NCBI GenBank assembly: GCA_042408595.1
Contig: JBHOQX010000131.1
Location: forward strand, 77,546 to 141,545
Source: JBHOQX01 sp042408595
GTDB taxonomy: Bacteria; Chloroflexota; Chloroflexia; Chloroflexales; Roseiflexaceae
Direction of reading: 5' to 3'
DNA length: 64,000 nt
In this document: one piece after another, positions 9,045 to 16,973 of the stretch
How the letters are laid out: every line of letters starts with the position of its first letter
Numbering within the stretch: position 1 is the first letter of the stretch
Program-made: the position numbers and the translations under genes
The notes under the pieces: generated by a model
Seen by the model: the letters and a program-made list of their open reading frames with translations, nothing else
Told to the model about the DNA's origin: nothing
Database searches by the model: none

Positions 9045-9115
9045 TCGTCGTCGTTGAGTGTGGCGATGATGAGATTGGGGACAAGGAGCTGGCGCAACGT
9101 GAAACCGATCGACCC
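9009..9115. repeat. 33-bp direct duplication of an RBS-start region
   Basis: Positions 9009-9041 and 9083-9115 are identical at 31 of 33 bases. Both copies contain AAGGAG and a start codon followed by AAACCGATCGA. The second copy provides the ribosome-binding site and GTG start of the DUF983 gene. The first copy forms the end of the GT4 gene and also opens a ten-codon ORF, MKPIDPDRRR, which stops at 9057. Confidence 0.85.
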
Positions 9116-9485
9116 GCCGTTCACACTCGTCGCCGCCGTGCGCGCCGTGTGGGACGGCTTCCTGCTCGGCTGCCCGCGCTGTCGGCGCGGGCCCATGTTC
9201 GCCAGCGGCTTCACCATGCACCCGACTTGCCCTGCCTGCGCGCTGGCCTTTCAACGCGCCTCTGGCGAAGAAGTCGGCGGCATGATGATCAACCTGGTCA
9301 TCACGTCGTTAGTGGTGATCGCCGCGGGGAGCATCGCTGCCGGCTTCACGCGCCTGCCGATCTGGGTCATACTCCTCACGCTCGGCACGTTCGCCTGCCT
9401 CTTTCCGATAGCCTTTTACCGCGCCTCACGCGGCATCTGGGCCGCATTCCTCTACGTGCTGCGGATCAACGACGAATCGGATTGA
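9099..9485 (+). CDS. DUF983 family zinc-ribbon membrane protein
   Basis: The 128-residue protein begins with a GTG at 9099 preceded by AAGGAG. It contains a zinc-ribbon pair, LGCPRCRRGPMF then TCPACALAF, followed by EEVGGMMINLV. Two hydrophobic segments (LVITSLVVIAAGSIAAGF and WVILLTLGTFACLFPIAF) follow, and the protein ends in YVLRINDESD. This is the usual DUF983 architecture. The family's function is not established; members are small membrane proteins. Upstream in-frame ATGs at 9054 and 9069 lack a good ribosome-binding site, so the GTG is preferred. The gene probably forms a short transcription unit with the GT4 gene upstream. Confidence 0.82.
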   Translation: MKPIDPPFTLVAAVRAVWDGFLLGCPRCRRGPMFASGFTMHPTCPACALAFQRASGEEVGGMMINLVITSLVVIAAGSIAAGFTRLPIWVILLTLGTFACLFPIAFYRASRGIWAAFLYVLRINDESD

Positions 9486-9625
9486 AAAGGCGGTTCCGTT
9501 CTGCTCATAAACCGCAATGCTTTGCCACGCCCGTAGTGGTTACAATGGCGCCAGGCGGTTCTTGCCGCCGGTTGTTCGCTCTGGTCCGCCCCTCGGCGCG
9601 CACCGATCGCCGGGGACACCTACTT

Positions 9626-11368
9626 ATGCATCTCAGTCTTCGTACGCGCCTGCTGGCCCTTGTGCTGGTTGGCGTGATCGCCGTCGCCGCGGCAAGCGCC
9701 GCGAGCTCGATGGTCTCGCTGAGCCGCCTGCGCGACCGTGCGCTAGAAAACGACGCTGCCGCGCTTCAGCGCCAGGCCGAGCTCTATACCCAGGAACTGG
9801 TGGCCAGCCAGGCGCTGCGGCTCGATGGGGCGCTGGACACCGTCCTCCACCTGGCCGAGACTGGCAGCGGCTTCCTGGCCCAGTTCCCACCGGCGGCGGA
9901 CCCTGCCAGCGCCCCAGTTTTCACTGTGGCCGCGCCGATCGATCGGCCGATGCTTGAATCGCTCTTGCCAGCCCTGGTGCGCGCCAGCCCGGAAGCCGTA
10001 CGCGCATCCTTTATCACCCCGAGCGGGCTCCGGCGCACCTATCCTCCGCTGAACATCGAGCGGATGCAGCCCGACTGGAAGCGCACCACACGGGCAGCCT
10101 TCGAGTCGAGCCAGCCTGGCGCGAATCCGGGGCACACCGTGCGCTGGCTTCCGGCGCATCCAGCGCTCGACACGGACGAGCAGGTGGTGTCGGCGGTCGC
10201 GCCGGTCTACATCAATGGGCGGCACAGCGGCGCGCTGATGGTGGATGTCAGCCTGGAGCGACTCGCGCGCTACCTGGACAGCCAGACGGCCGGCGCGGGA
10301 AGAACCGCCTTCATCGTAGGGCCGGGCGGCACGCTGATCGCCGGGCCGGAAGAGGCTCAGCGCCTGTTGCTTGGCCGGCCCATGGCGCGCGACGAAACCG
10401 ATAAGATCAAACTCGCAACGGCGAACCCCGCGCTCGAGCCGCTTGTCCAGGCGATCCAGCGCGGCGCGCACGAACCGCTGCAGCTGCAGCTCAGCGGCCG
10501 CGACTATATCGCCGCGTACAGCCCGGTCACCGTGGCAGGCTGGAATCTGGTACTGGCGGCGCCCCTGGACGAGGTAGCGGCCAGCGGCGCGCGCAGCGGG
10601 GCCGCGATGCGGCGCATCGCGGCGCAGACGATCTGGCTGAACCTGGCCGGGGCCTTCGCGGCGTTCCTGGTGCTTGGAGCGGTGCTCGCGGTGGTGCTGC
10701 AGCGGCAGTTCACCGCGCCGCTCGCGGCGCTCGTCGGGGCGGCGCGCGACATCGCCGCCGGCGCGTTGCCGCGCGTGCCGGTGCACCGCAACGACGAACT
10801 CGGTGAGCTGGCGGCGGCCTTCAACGCCATGACCGGGGCGCTCGAAGCCTCGCGGGCCGAGACAGCGGCGGCGCACGCCCAGCTTGAACAGAAGGTCGAA
10901 GAACGGACGCGCGAGCTGGCCCAGGCCATGGCCGAGGCCGAACGGCTGAACGCCGAGCAGCAGGCGCTGCTCCGCACTCTGCGCGAGGTCTCGACGCCGG
11001 TCATCCCGGTGCTCCATGGCGTCCTGGCGATGCCGCTGATCGGGCAGTTCGACACCGAGCGGGCGCGCCAGGCGACCCGCGAGGTGCTGGCGCGGATCGA
11101 GCGCGACCGGGCGCGGACGATCATCCTGGACGTGACCGGCATGCCGATCGTCGATACGGCGGTGGCCCGCGCCCTGCTCGAAATGATCCACGCGGCGCGG
11201 CTGCTCGGCGCGGAGGTCGTGCTGGTCGGCATCACCCCGGAAGTCGCCCAAACGATGGTCACACTGGGGGTCGACCTGGGCGATGTGCGCACCGCGCTGG
11301 ATGTGCAGTCGGTGGTGGAGCGACTGCGGGCGGCCGGCGCTGCGGCCCGGGCCCGCCCGGCGCGCTGA
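9626..11368 (+). CDS. Membrane receptor with dCache-like sensor, HAMP and RsbR-type STAS domain
   Basis: In this 580-residue protein, a first membrane segment (about residues 9-30) and a second (about 336-358) flank a large extracellular sensor of dCache type (YINGRHSGALMVDVSL, AGWNLVLAAPL). A HAMP segment (LAALVGAARDIAAG, DELGELAAAFNAM) and a coiled coil follow. From about residue 455 comes a STAS domain opening TPVIPVLHGVLAMPLIG, with ILDVTGMPIVDTAVA as the core that carries the phosphorylatable Thr in RsbR proteins. It likely converts an extracellular signal into stressosome-like or partner-switch signalling. No RsbS, RsbT or RsbX gene is nearby. A TACAAT at 9541-9546 may be its -10 box. 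The RBS of the 9626 ATG is weak. Confidence 0.85.
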   Translation: MHLSLRTRLLALVLVGVIAVAAASAASSMVSLSRLRDRALENDAAALQRQAELYTQELVASQALRLDGALDTVLHLAETGSGFLAQFPPAADPASAPVFTVAAPIDRPMLESLLPALVRASPEAVRASFITPSGLRRTYPPLNIERMQPDWKRTTRAAFESSQPGANPGHTVRWLPAHPALDTDEQVVSAVAPVYINGRHSGALMVDVSLERLARYLDSQTAGAGRTAFIVGPGGTLIAGPEEAQRLLLGRPMARDETDKIKLATANPALEPLVQAIQRGAHEPLQLQLSGRDYIAAYSPVTVAGWNLVLAAPLDEVAASGARSGAAMRRIAAQTIWLNLAGAFAAFLVLGAVLAVVLQRQFTAPLAALVGAARDIAAGALPRVPVHRNDELGELAAAFNAMTGALEASRAETAAAHAQLEQKVEERTRELAQAMAEAERLNAEQQALLRTLREVSTPVIPVLHGVLAMPLIGQFDTERARQATREVLARIERDRARTIILDVTGMPIVDTAVARALLEMIHAARLLGAEVVLVGITPEVAQTMVTLGVDLGDVRTALDVQSVVERLRAAGAAARARPAR

Positions 11369-11427
11369 ACCGGGCGGTCAGCGGCCGAAGATGGCCCTCC
11401 GCCGTTCTTCCTCTCGTTCCACCGGCC

Positions 11428-12072
11428 TCAGTGGTCCTGCGGCTCGGCCAGGCCGGCGCGCGCGGCGTAGAGCGCAGCCTGGGTTCGGCTGGAAAGCCCG
11501 AGCTTGCCCAGCAGGTTGCTGACGTGGACGCTGACCGTCTTCTCGCTGATCGTCAGCGCGTCGGCGATCTGGCGGTTGGTCATCCCGCCCGCCAGCAGGC
11601 GGAGCACCTGCTGCTCCCGCGCGGTCAGCCGGGCCGCCGGCGGCTCCGGCTGGGCCGTCGCCTGGATGATATGGCGGGTCGCCTCGGGGTGCAGGTAGGG
11701 CTGGCCACCGCGGACGGCGCGGATCGCCCGGGCCAGCTCATGCATCTCGACATCCTTCAGCAGGTAGCCGTTCGCGCCGGCCTGCACCGCCGCCAGCACC
11801 CGCTCGCTCTCGGCGAAGGTCGTCAGCACGATGATCGGCAGCTCCGGCATGGAGCGCTTGATCTCGGCGATCGCGGCGACCCCGTCCAGCTCCGGCATCA
11901 CCAGGTCCATCAGCACCACATCGGGCCGGAGCGCCTGCGCCAGATCGATCGCCTCGCGCCCGTCCACCGCCTCGCCAGCCAGTTCCAGGTCGGGCAGCAC
12001 GCGCAAGATCGCCCGCAGCCCCTGCCGCACAATCAGGTGATCATCCACCACCAGCACACGAATCGGGTTCAT
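11428..12072 (-). CDS. NarL/LuxR-family response regulator
   Basis: This 214-residue protein has a receiver domain (RVLVVDDHLIVRQGL, phosphoacceptor Asp in DVVLMDLVMPELDG, Lys in YLLKDVEM) followed by a LuxR-type helix-turn-helix (LTAREQQVLRLLAGGMTNRQ, EKTVSVHVSNLLGKL). The start ATG at 12072 overlaps the stop of the upstream histidine kinase gene by four bases (ATGA), so the pair is very probably translationally coupled and works as one two-component system. It should be a DNA-binding transcription activator after phosphorylation. Targets cannot be read from the sequence. Confidence 0.93.
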   Translation of the reverse strand: MNPIRVLVVDDHLIVRQGLRAILRVLPDLELAGEAVDGREAIDLAQALRPDVVLMDLVMPELDGVAAIAEIKRSMPELPIIVLTTFAESERVLAAVQAGANGYLLKDVEMHELARAIRAVRGGQPYLHPEATRHIIQATAQPEPPAARLTAREQQVLRLLAGGMTNRQIADALTISEKTVSVHVSNLLGKLGLSSRTQAALYAARAGLAEPQDH

Positions 12073-14234
12073 CCTGTACCTCGCGCAGGCCACGCCACGG
12101 CGACGACCGTGCCCTTCCCGCTGGCCGAACGGATCTCCAGCTCAGCCCCGATCGCTGTCAGCCGTTCACGCATCGACACCAACCCGAGGCGCCCTTTGGC
12201 GACGTGATCGGGCGCGAAGCCGCGCCCATCATCGGCAATCGTCAGCTCGAACGGCGGCCCGGCCTCTAGCCGCACGCGCACCTGCCGCGCCTGGGCGTGC
12301 CGGGTGACATTCGCCAGCGCCTCCTGCGCCACGCGGAACAGCGCCTGCTCTACCGTTGGCGGCAGTGCGATCTCGCCGGCCTGCTCGACCGTCACCTGCA
12401 CGCCGGTGCGCTGCCCGAACACCGCCGCGTGGTCGCGTAGGGCGCGCGCCAGCCCCTGGCTGCCGAGGTCGGCGGGCCGGAGTTCGAACAGCAGCGCCCG
12501 CATCTCCGACAGCGCGTTGCGCGTCAGGTGGCGGATCTGCTCCAGGCTGGCCCGCGCCTCGTCCGGGTCGCGCTGCCAAAGCTCGGGCAGCACCTGGGCC
12601 AGCAGGCTCATGCCGAAGAGCGACTGGGTCACCGAGTCGTGCAGCTCGCGCGCCAGGCGCCGTCGCTCCTCCAGAATAGCGAGTTGCTGGCTCTGCTCGG
12701 CCAGCCGCAGGTGCTGCTGGCGGCTGTCGATCGCTGCGGCGAGCTGCGCCGCCGTCACCTGGTACGGCTGCAACTCGGCTTCCGACCAGTCGTGCACCTG
12801 CGGCGCGCTCAGCACCACCAGCCCCAGCCGGTGCGTGCCGACCATCAGCGGGATCAGCGCCAGCGCCGGCCGGCCGTCGCGCGCCTGCATCGCGCGCAGC
12901 TCCGGCGACACGCGCGGGTCGGTGTGAACATCGCGGATGGTGACGGTCTCCCCGGCGTCCAGCGGCGGGTCGAGCGCGTCGCGGGTGTAGGGCAGGCGCG
13001 TGTTGGCCAGGCTGGCGCCGCCCTGCGGCGACCAGAAGCCGCGGACGATCACCCCGGCCCGCTGGCCCGCCGCATCGTGCGTGTACAGCACGACCGAGCA
13101 GGTGTAGCGCCCGCGCTGCGCCACCTGGTCGAGGTACGCCGCCACCACCGCATCCACGCTCATTGCGTTGCTGATCCGCTGGCTGGTCTCGTACAGCAAG
13201 CGGGCCTCGGCGAGGGCGCGCTGGGTGCGGGCGAAGAGGCCGGCCTGGTCCATCGCTACGCTGAGTTGCCCGGCGATCAGCTCGATCTCCTCGACCTGCG
13301 CCGCGCCGATCGGCTCCTCGGACTCGATATTCAGCACGCCCAGCAGGCGCTCGCCGATCGCGAGCGGGACGACCAGCTCGGCCCGGATCGTCGGGCGCAG
13401 GATCGCCAGGTAGCGCGGGTCGGCGGTCACGTCGTTCACCAGCACCCGGCGGCGCGTGCGCGCCGCCTCGCCCACCAGGCCGACATGGATGCTCTGACAG
13501 TAATCGTCCGGCACGCGCAGCCCGGGCGCTCCGGCCTGCGCCAGCAGCCGCAACGTCTCCGGGTCGTCCGTGTCGACGATCCCGGCGGCGACGTAGGCGT
13601 AGTGCAGCTGCGAATGGATCGCTTCGACGGCGGTCTGGAAGATGACATCCAGGCTGAGGCTGCTGGCGATCTGGCTGCTGATCCGCTGGATGATGCTCAG
13701 CCGGGCGCTTCGCTGGCGCTCAGCTTCGAACAGCCGGGCGTTCTCGATGGCGATCGCGGCGTGGCGGGCGAAGACCGCCAGCAGTTCGACATCCCGCGCC
13801 TCGAAACGGCGGGGCGGTGCCGCTCCGATGCCGAAGAATCCGATCATCCGCGCCTGCCACCAGATCGGCAGCCCGATCACCGTATGCCCGGCCAGGGTGG
13901 GCAGCAGCGGGCGCTCCAGGTCGCCGTAGCGCGCCACGCAGATCGGGCGCTGGTCCCGCAGCACCTGGCCGGCCAGGCCGGCGCCGGGCGGGATGCAGGC
14001 GCCGAGCTCATCGGGCGGCATGTTGTGCACCGCGGCGATCCGGATCACCGGGCCGTCCGGCCGCTCCTCGACCAGGCCGATCGAGCCATAGCCGGCGTCC
14101 AGCAGCTCCGTGGCGCAGGCGACCACCCGGGTAAGCAGCGGGCCGAGCTCCAGTTCGCCGCTGATCGCCTCGATCACGCGGCTGAGCGCGTCCGCACGGC
14201 GGGCGGCGTCTCTTTCGGAGGTTTCCAATGCCAT
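12069..14234 (-). CDS. Soluble GAF-domain sensor histidine kinase (HisKA_3/NarX-like)
   Basis: The 721-residue protein has no membrane segment. Three GAF-like sensor domains occupy about residues 20-490 (for example LLDAGYGSIGLVEERPDG, GVLNIESEEPIG, LGLVVLSAPQVHDW). A HisKA_3 dimerisation domain follows, with the H-box RRLARELHDSVTQSLFGM near residue 525. The HATPase domain contains FRVAQEALANVTRHAQA (N box) and LTIADDGRGFAPD (G1). It should autophosphorylate on the H-box His and pass phosphate to the coupled NarL-type regulator. The start ATG at 14234 has GAGAGGG upstream. The ligand, such as a small molecule or redox state, is unknown. Confidence 0.92.
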   Translation of the reverse strand: MALETSERDAARRADALSRVIEAISGELELGPLLTRVVACATELLDAGYGSIGLVEERPDGPVIRIAAVHNMPPDELGACIPPGAGLAGQVLRDQRPICVARYGDLERPLLPTLAGHTVIGLPIWWQARMIGFFGIGAAPPRRFEARDVELLAVFARHAAIAIENARLFEAERQRSARLSIIQRISSQIASSLSLDVIFQTAVEAIHSQLHYAYVAAGIVDTDDPETLRLLAQAGAPGLRVPDDYCQSIHVGLVGEAARTRRRVLVNDVTADPRYLAILRPTIRAELVVPLAIGERLLGVLNIESEEPIGAAQVEEIELIAGQLSVAMDQAGLFARTQRALAEARLLYETSQRISNAMSVDAVVAAYLDQVAQRGRYTCSVVLYTHDAAGQRAGVIVRGFWSPQGGASLANTRLPYTRDALDPPLDAGETVTIRDVHTDPRVSPELRAMQARDGRPALALIPLMVGTHRLGLVVLSAPQVHDWSEAELQPYQVTAAQLAAAIDSRQQHLRLAEQSQQLAILEERRRLARELHDSVTQSLFGMSLLAQVLPELWQRDPDEARASLEQIRHLTRNALSEMRALLFELRPADLGSQGLARALRDHAAVFGQRTGVQVTVEQAGEIALPPTVEQALFRVAQEALANVTRHAQARQVRVRLEAGPPFELTIADDGRGFAPDHVAKGRLGLVSMRERLTAIGAELEIRSASGKGTVVAVAWPARGTG

Positions 14235-14299
14235 CGCCCTCTCTGATTCACCGGTATTCTAATACGATTCCGGGGCGATCGCCGCGGGGCCCTGGCGAT

Positions 14300-14343
14300 G
14301 CTGGCGTGTCGCGGGCGCTTGGCCCTTCCCGCGACACGCCAGC
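14300..14343. repeat. Perfect 16-bp inverted repeat between divergent genes
   Basis: Arms at 14300-14315 and 14328-14343 are exact reverse complements (GCTGGCGTGTCGCGGG and its complement), with a 12-base loop. The element lies in the 312-base spacer between the histidine kinase (leftward) and the his block (rightward), where no terminator is expected. The rest of this spacer, apart from the promoter at 14483-14511, shows nothing recognisable. Confidence 0.7.
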
Positions 14344-14482
14344 GGCCGGCGACCTCTCCAGACCACTGCCCCCTTCCCCGCGGGCGGTCAGGGGCGAGAG
14401 GAGCCAGCGGGGAAGGGTTTCGAGCATCCTGATGCGCCAGAGACCAACCCGCCCCGTTCACAGCGCCCCAGGCCAGCGCCGG

Positions 14483-14511
14483 TTGTCTCACAGCAGGCAA
14501 TCGTTTACAAT
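14483..14511 (+). promoter_or_regulatory. Sigma-70-type promoter of the histidine block
   Basis: TTGTCT and TACAAT are separated by exactly 17 bases. The predicted transcript would start about 30 bases before the GTG at 14547. Confidence 0.65.
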
Positions 14512-14546
14512 ACGCCCGTGTTCCTGCTGAAGGCAAAGGGCTGCTC

Positions 14547-16004
14547 GTGAACGGGGCGATCGACGCGGTGCGCGGCATGCGCGATATTCTGCCGGATGAA
14601 TGCGACCGGCAGGCGGCGGTCGCCGCGCGGCTGGAGCGCGTCCTCGCCAGCTATGGCTACCGGCCGATCGACCTGCCGATCGTCGAGCGGCGCGACCTGT
14701 ACCTGCGCAAACTCGGCGAGGAACTGGTCGGCAAGGTGTATGAATTCAGCTTCAACGGGCGCGACCTGGCCCTCCGGCCGGAATGGACCGCCTCGGTGCT
14801 GCGCGCCTATGTGGCGCGGATGCAGGACCAGCCGCTGCCGCTGCGGCTGCGCTACAGCGGCCCGGTGTTCCGCAACGAGCGACCACAGCGCGGCACCTAC
14901 CGGCAGTTCACCCAGATCGGCGTGGAGCTGATCGGCGGGCCGGCCCCGCGCGCGGACGCCGAATGCCTGGCGCTGGCCTGCGCCGCGCTGGAGGCCGCCG
15001 GCGTGGGCGGCTACCGCGTGCGGGTCGGCAGCGTCGGCCTGGTACGCGCCGTGCTGGCCGGGCTGGGTCTGGCCGAGCGGACACAGGACCGGCTGGTGTG
15101 GAGCCTGGAACGAATGCGGGAGCGCGGCGTGGCGGCGGTGCGCGAGCAGGTGCTGGCCGAAGACGACGCGCCGCCGTTCGCCCCGGCGCTGCTGGAAGGG
15201 CTGAGCGACGAGCAGGCCGAGGCGCTGCTGCGGGGTGCGCTCGAATCGATCGGGGTGAACCTACGCTTCGGCACCCGCCCGCCGGAGGCGATCGTGCGGC
15301 GGCTGGTGCGCAAGCTGCGCCGCGAGGATCCGCGCGGGCGGGTCGAGCGGGCGCTGACGCTGCTGGAGCGCATGGCCGCGCTTCAGGGCCCGCCGGACGA
15401 GGTGCTGCCGGCGGCGGCCGCGCTGCTGGACGAGTTCGGCCTGCCCGCCGCCGGGCTGGACGAGCTGCGCGACGTGCTGGCGCTCGCCGCGGCCCATGGC
15501 GTCTCGCCAGCGCGGCTGACGGTGGACATCGGCCTGGGGCGCGGCCTGCACTATTACACCGGCGTCATCTTCGAGATCTTCGATGCGGATGGGACGCAAC
15601 TCTGCGGCGGCGGGCGCTACGACGACCTGGTGACCGCCCTCGGCGGGCGCCAGCCGACGCCGGCGGTCGGCTTCGCCTTCGGCCTGGAGCGGGTGGCCGC
15701 CGCGGGGCAGTTGCCTGAGGCGCCGCGCCCTGCCGAGGTGCTGGTCGCCCCGGTGGACGACGCAGCCTATGGCGCGGCCCTGCGCGCCGCCGACCTGCTG
15801 CGCGCCCGCGGCTGGGCGGCGGTGGTGGATGTGCGCGGGCGGAGCGTCGCGATCAACCTGCGCGACGCCGCCCGGCGCGGGGCCGTCGCCCTGCTGGTGG
15901 TCTCGGGCGAGGGCGAGGCGCTCTGGCGCGACATCGTCGCCCGCACCGAGCGGCGGCTGCGGCTGGAGGAGTTGCCCACGGCCGACGGGAGCGATGAGCG
16001 ATGA
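14547..16004 (+). CDS. Histidyl-tRNA-synthetase-like protein (HisZ-type regulatory subunit or HisS paralogue)
   Basis: This 485-residue class II aminoacyl-tRNA-synthetase-like protein has GMRDILPDE at the N-terminus, motif 2 SGPVFRNERPQRGTYRQFTQ, a histidine-A-like segment GRGLHYYTGVIFEIF, motif 3 PAVGFAFGLERV, and a C-terminal anticodon-binding-like domain (PAEVLVAPVDDAAYGAALRA). The usual GLDYY of the histidine-binding loop is GLHYY here, and an insert-like helical region lies around residues 180-300. Together with its place ahead of hisG and hisD, this suggests a HisZ-like or specialised role rather than the housekeeping HisRS. Against HisZ, the neighbouring HisG is the long form, which normally needs no HisZ. 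The start is a GTG with AAAGGG upstream. Confidence 0.78.
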   Translation: MNGAIDAVRGMRDILPDECDRQAAVAARLERVLASYGYRPIDLPIVERRDLYLRKLGEELVGKVYEFSFNGRDLALRPEWTASVLRAYVARMQDQPLPLRLRYSGPVFRNERPQRGTYRQFTQIGVELIGGPAPRADAECLALACAALEAAGVGGYRVRVGSVGLVRAVLAGLGLAERTQDRLVWSLERMRERGVAAVREQVLAEDDAPPFAPALLEGLSDEQAEALLRGALESIGVNLRFGTRPPEAIVRRLVRKLRREDPRGRVERALTLLERMAALQGPPDEVLPAAAALLDEFGLPAAGLDELRDVLALAAAHGVSPARLTVDIGLGRGLHYYTGVIFEIFDADGTQLCGGGRYDDLVTALGGRQPTPAVGFAFGLERVAAAGQLPEAPRPAEVLVAPVDDAAYGAALRAADLLRARGWAAVVDVRGRSVAINLRDAARRGAVALLVVSGEGEALWRDIVARTERRLRLEELPTADGSDER

Positions 16005-16038
16005 GCATGGGGAGATCGACACGCTTCGCAGGTAGCCC

Positions 16039-16842
16039 ATGACCGAACATACCCGCTGGGGCCGCTACGCCGAGCTACACCCGGATGCGCTGGCGGCGAT
16101 CGTCGAGCGGGCGCCGGTGGCCTACGTGCCGTGGGGCGCGCTGGAATGGCACGGGCCACACCTGCCCTTCGGCGTGGATGGCTTCACCGCCGAGGCTGTC
16201 GCCGAGCGGGCCGCTCGCCGCACCGGGGGCGTCGTCCTGCCGACGACCTGGTGGCCGATCACGGCGCTGCCGCACCGCTTCTCGCTCTCGGTGCCGAGCG
16301 AGCTGGCGCAAGGGCTCTGGGACGCGATTCTGTCGGAGCTGGCGCGCGCCGGGTTCCGCATCGCGGTGCTGGTAAGCGGCCACTACGCCCAGGGGCACGA
16401 GCTGGTGCTGATGGACGCCGCCGAGCATGCGATCAGCGCGTATGGCCTGCTGACCCTGGCCGTGCCGCCGCTCGCGCTGGTGGACGAGACGATGCTCGAC
16501 CACGCCGCGCAGTGGGAGACGGCGCAGATGCTGGCGCTCCGCCCGCGCCTGGTGCGCCTGGAGGCGCTCGGCGACGGGCCGCTGCACCCGGCGGCGGACG
16601 CCGTGCTCGGCGCGGACCCGCGCGCCGCCACGGCCAGCCAGGGCGAGTCGGCGCTGGCGCTGGCGACGGAGCGGCTCGCGGCAAGCGTGGCCGCGCTGCG
16701 CTCCGAGGCCGCCGCGGATGTTCTGCGCGAGCTCTACGCCCGCCGGCGCGCCGCCTACCAGGCGTATGTCGAGCGCTACTTCCGCGGCTCGTGGGAGGAG
16801 GCGATTCTGACCTGGTGGGGCGAGCGAACAACTCGCGCATAG
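16039..16842 (+). CDS. Creatininase-family amidohydrolase
   Basis: This 267-residue protein shows the metal-binding signature of the creatininase fold: VPWGALEWHGPHLPFGVDGF near the N-terminus (Glu, His and Asp ligands) and VLVSGHYAQGHE near residue 115. Family members hydrolyse cyclic or formamide-like C-N bonds, for example creatininase and FAPy deformylase. The gene lies between the HisRS-like gene and hisG in the same direction, so a role linked to histidine or purine-derived intermediates is conceivable but only inferred. The ATG at 16039 has a weak AGGTAG upstream, 34 bases after the previous stop, so it is probably co-transcribed. Confidence 0.82.
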   Translation: MTEHTRWGRYAELHPDALAAIVERAPVAYVPWGALEWHGPHLPFGVDGFTAEAVAERAARRTGGVVLPTTWWPITALPHRFSLSVPSELAQGLWDAILSELARAGFRIAVLVSGHYAQGHELVLMDAAEHAISAYGLLTLAVPPLALVDETMLDHAAQWETAQMLALRPRLVRLEALGDGPLHPAADAVLGADPRAATASQGESALALATERLAASVAALRSEAAADVLRELYARRRAAYQAYVERYFRGSWEEAILTWWGERTTRA

Positions 16843-16882
16843 CAGGGGATGTGGGGGCCACAGGCCCTCGGGACATATTTTT

Positions 16883-16950
16883 CCGGGTCAGTGGCGGCAG
16901 TGCCGCCGCTGACCCGGAGGTCAAGGAGCTTGGAGGGCTGCGCCCTCCAA
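16883..16950. repeat. Two consecutive hairpins between the creatininase gene and hisG
   Basis: The first hairpin has 16-base arms (16883-16898 and 16902-16917) with one G-T wobble and a 3-base loop. The second has 9-base perfect arms (16930-16938 and 16942-16950) with a 3-base loop, followed by ACCTCC. The second belongs to a dispersed family of GGAGGGC-loop-GCCCTCC elements seen again near 27.6, 44.8 and 45.0 kb. No U-run follows, so they look more like mRNA-processing or repeat elements than terminators. Confidence 0.7.
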
Positions 16951-16973
16951 ACCTCCTCTACGAGCGATTACCC

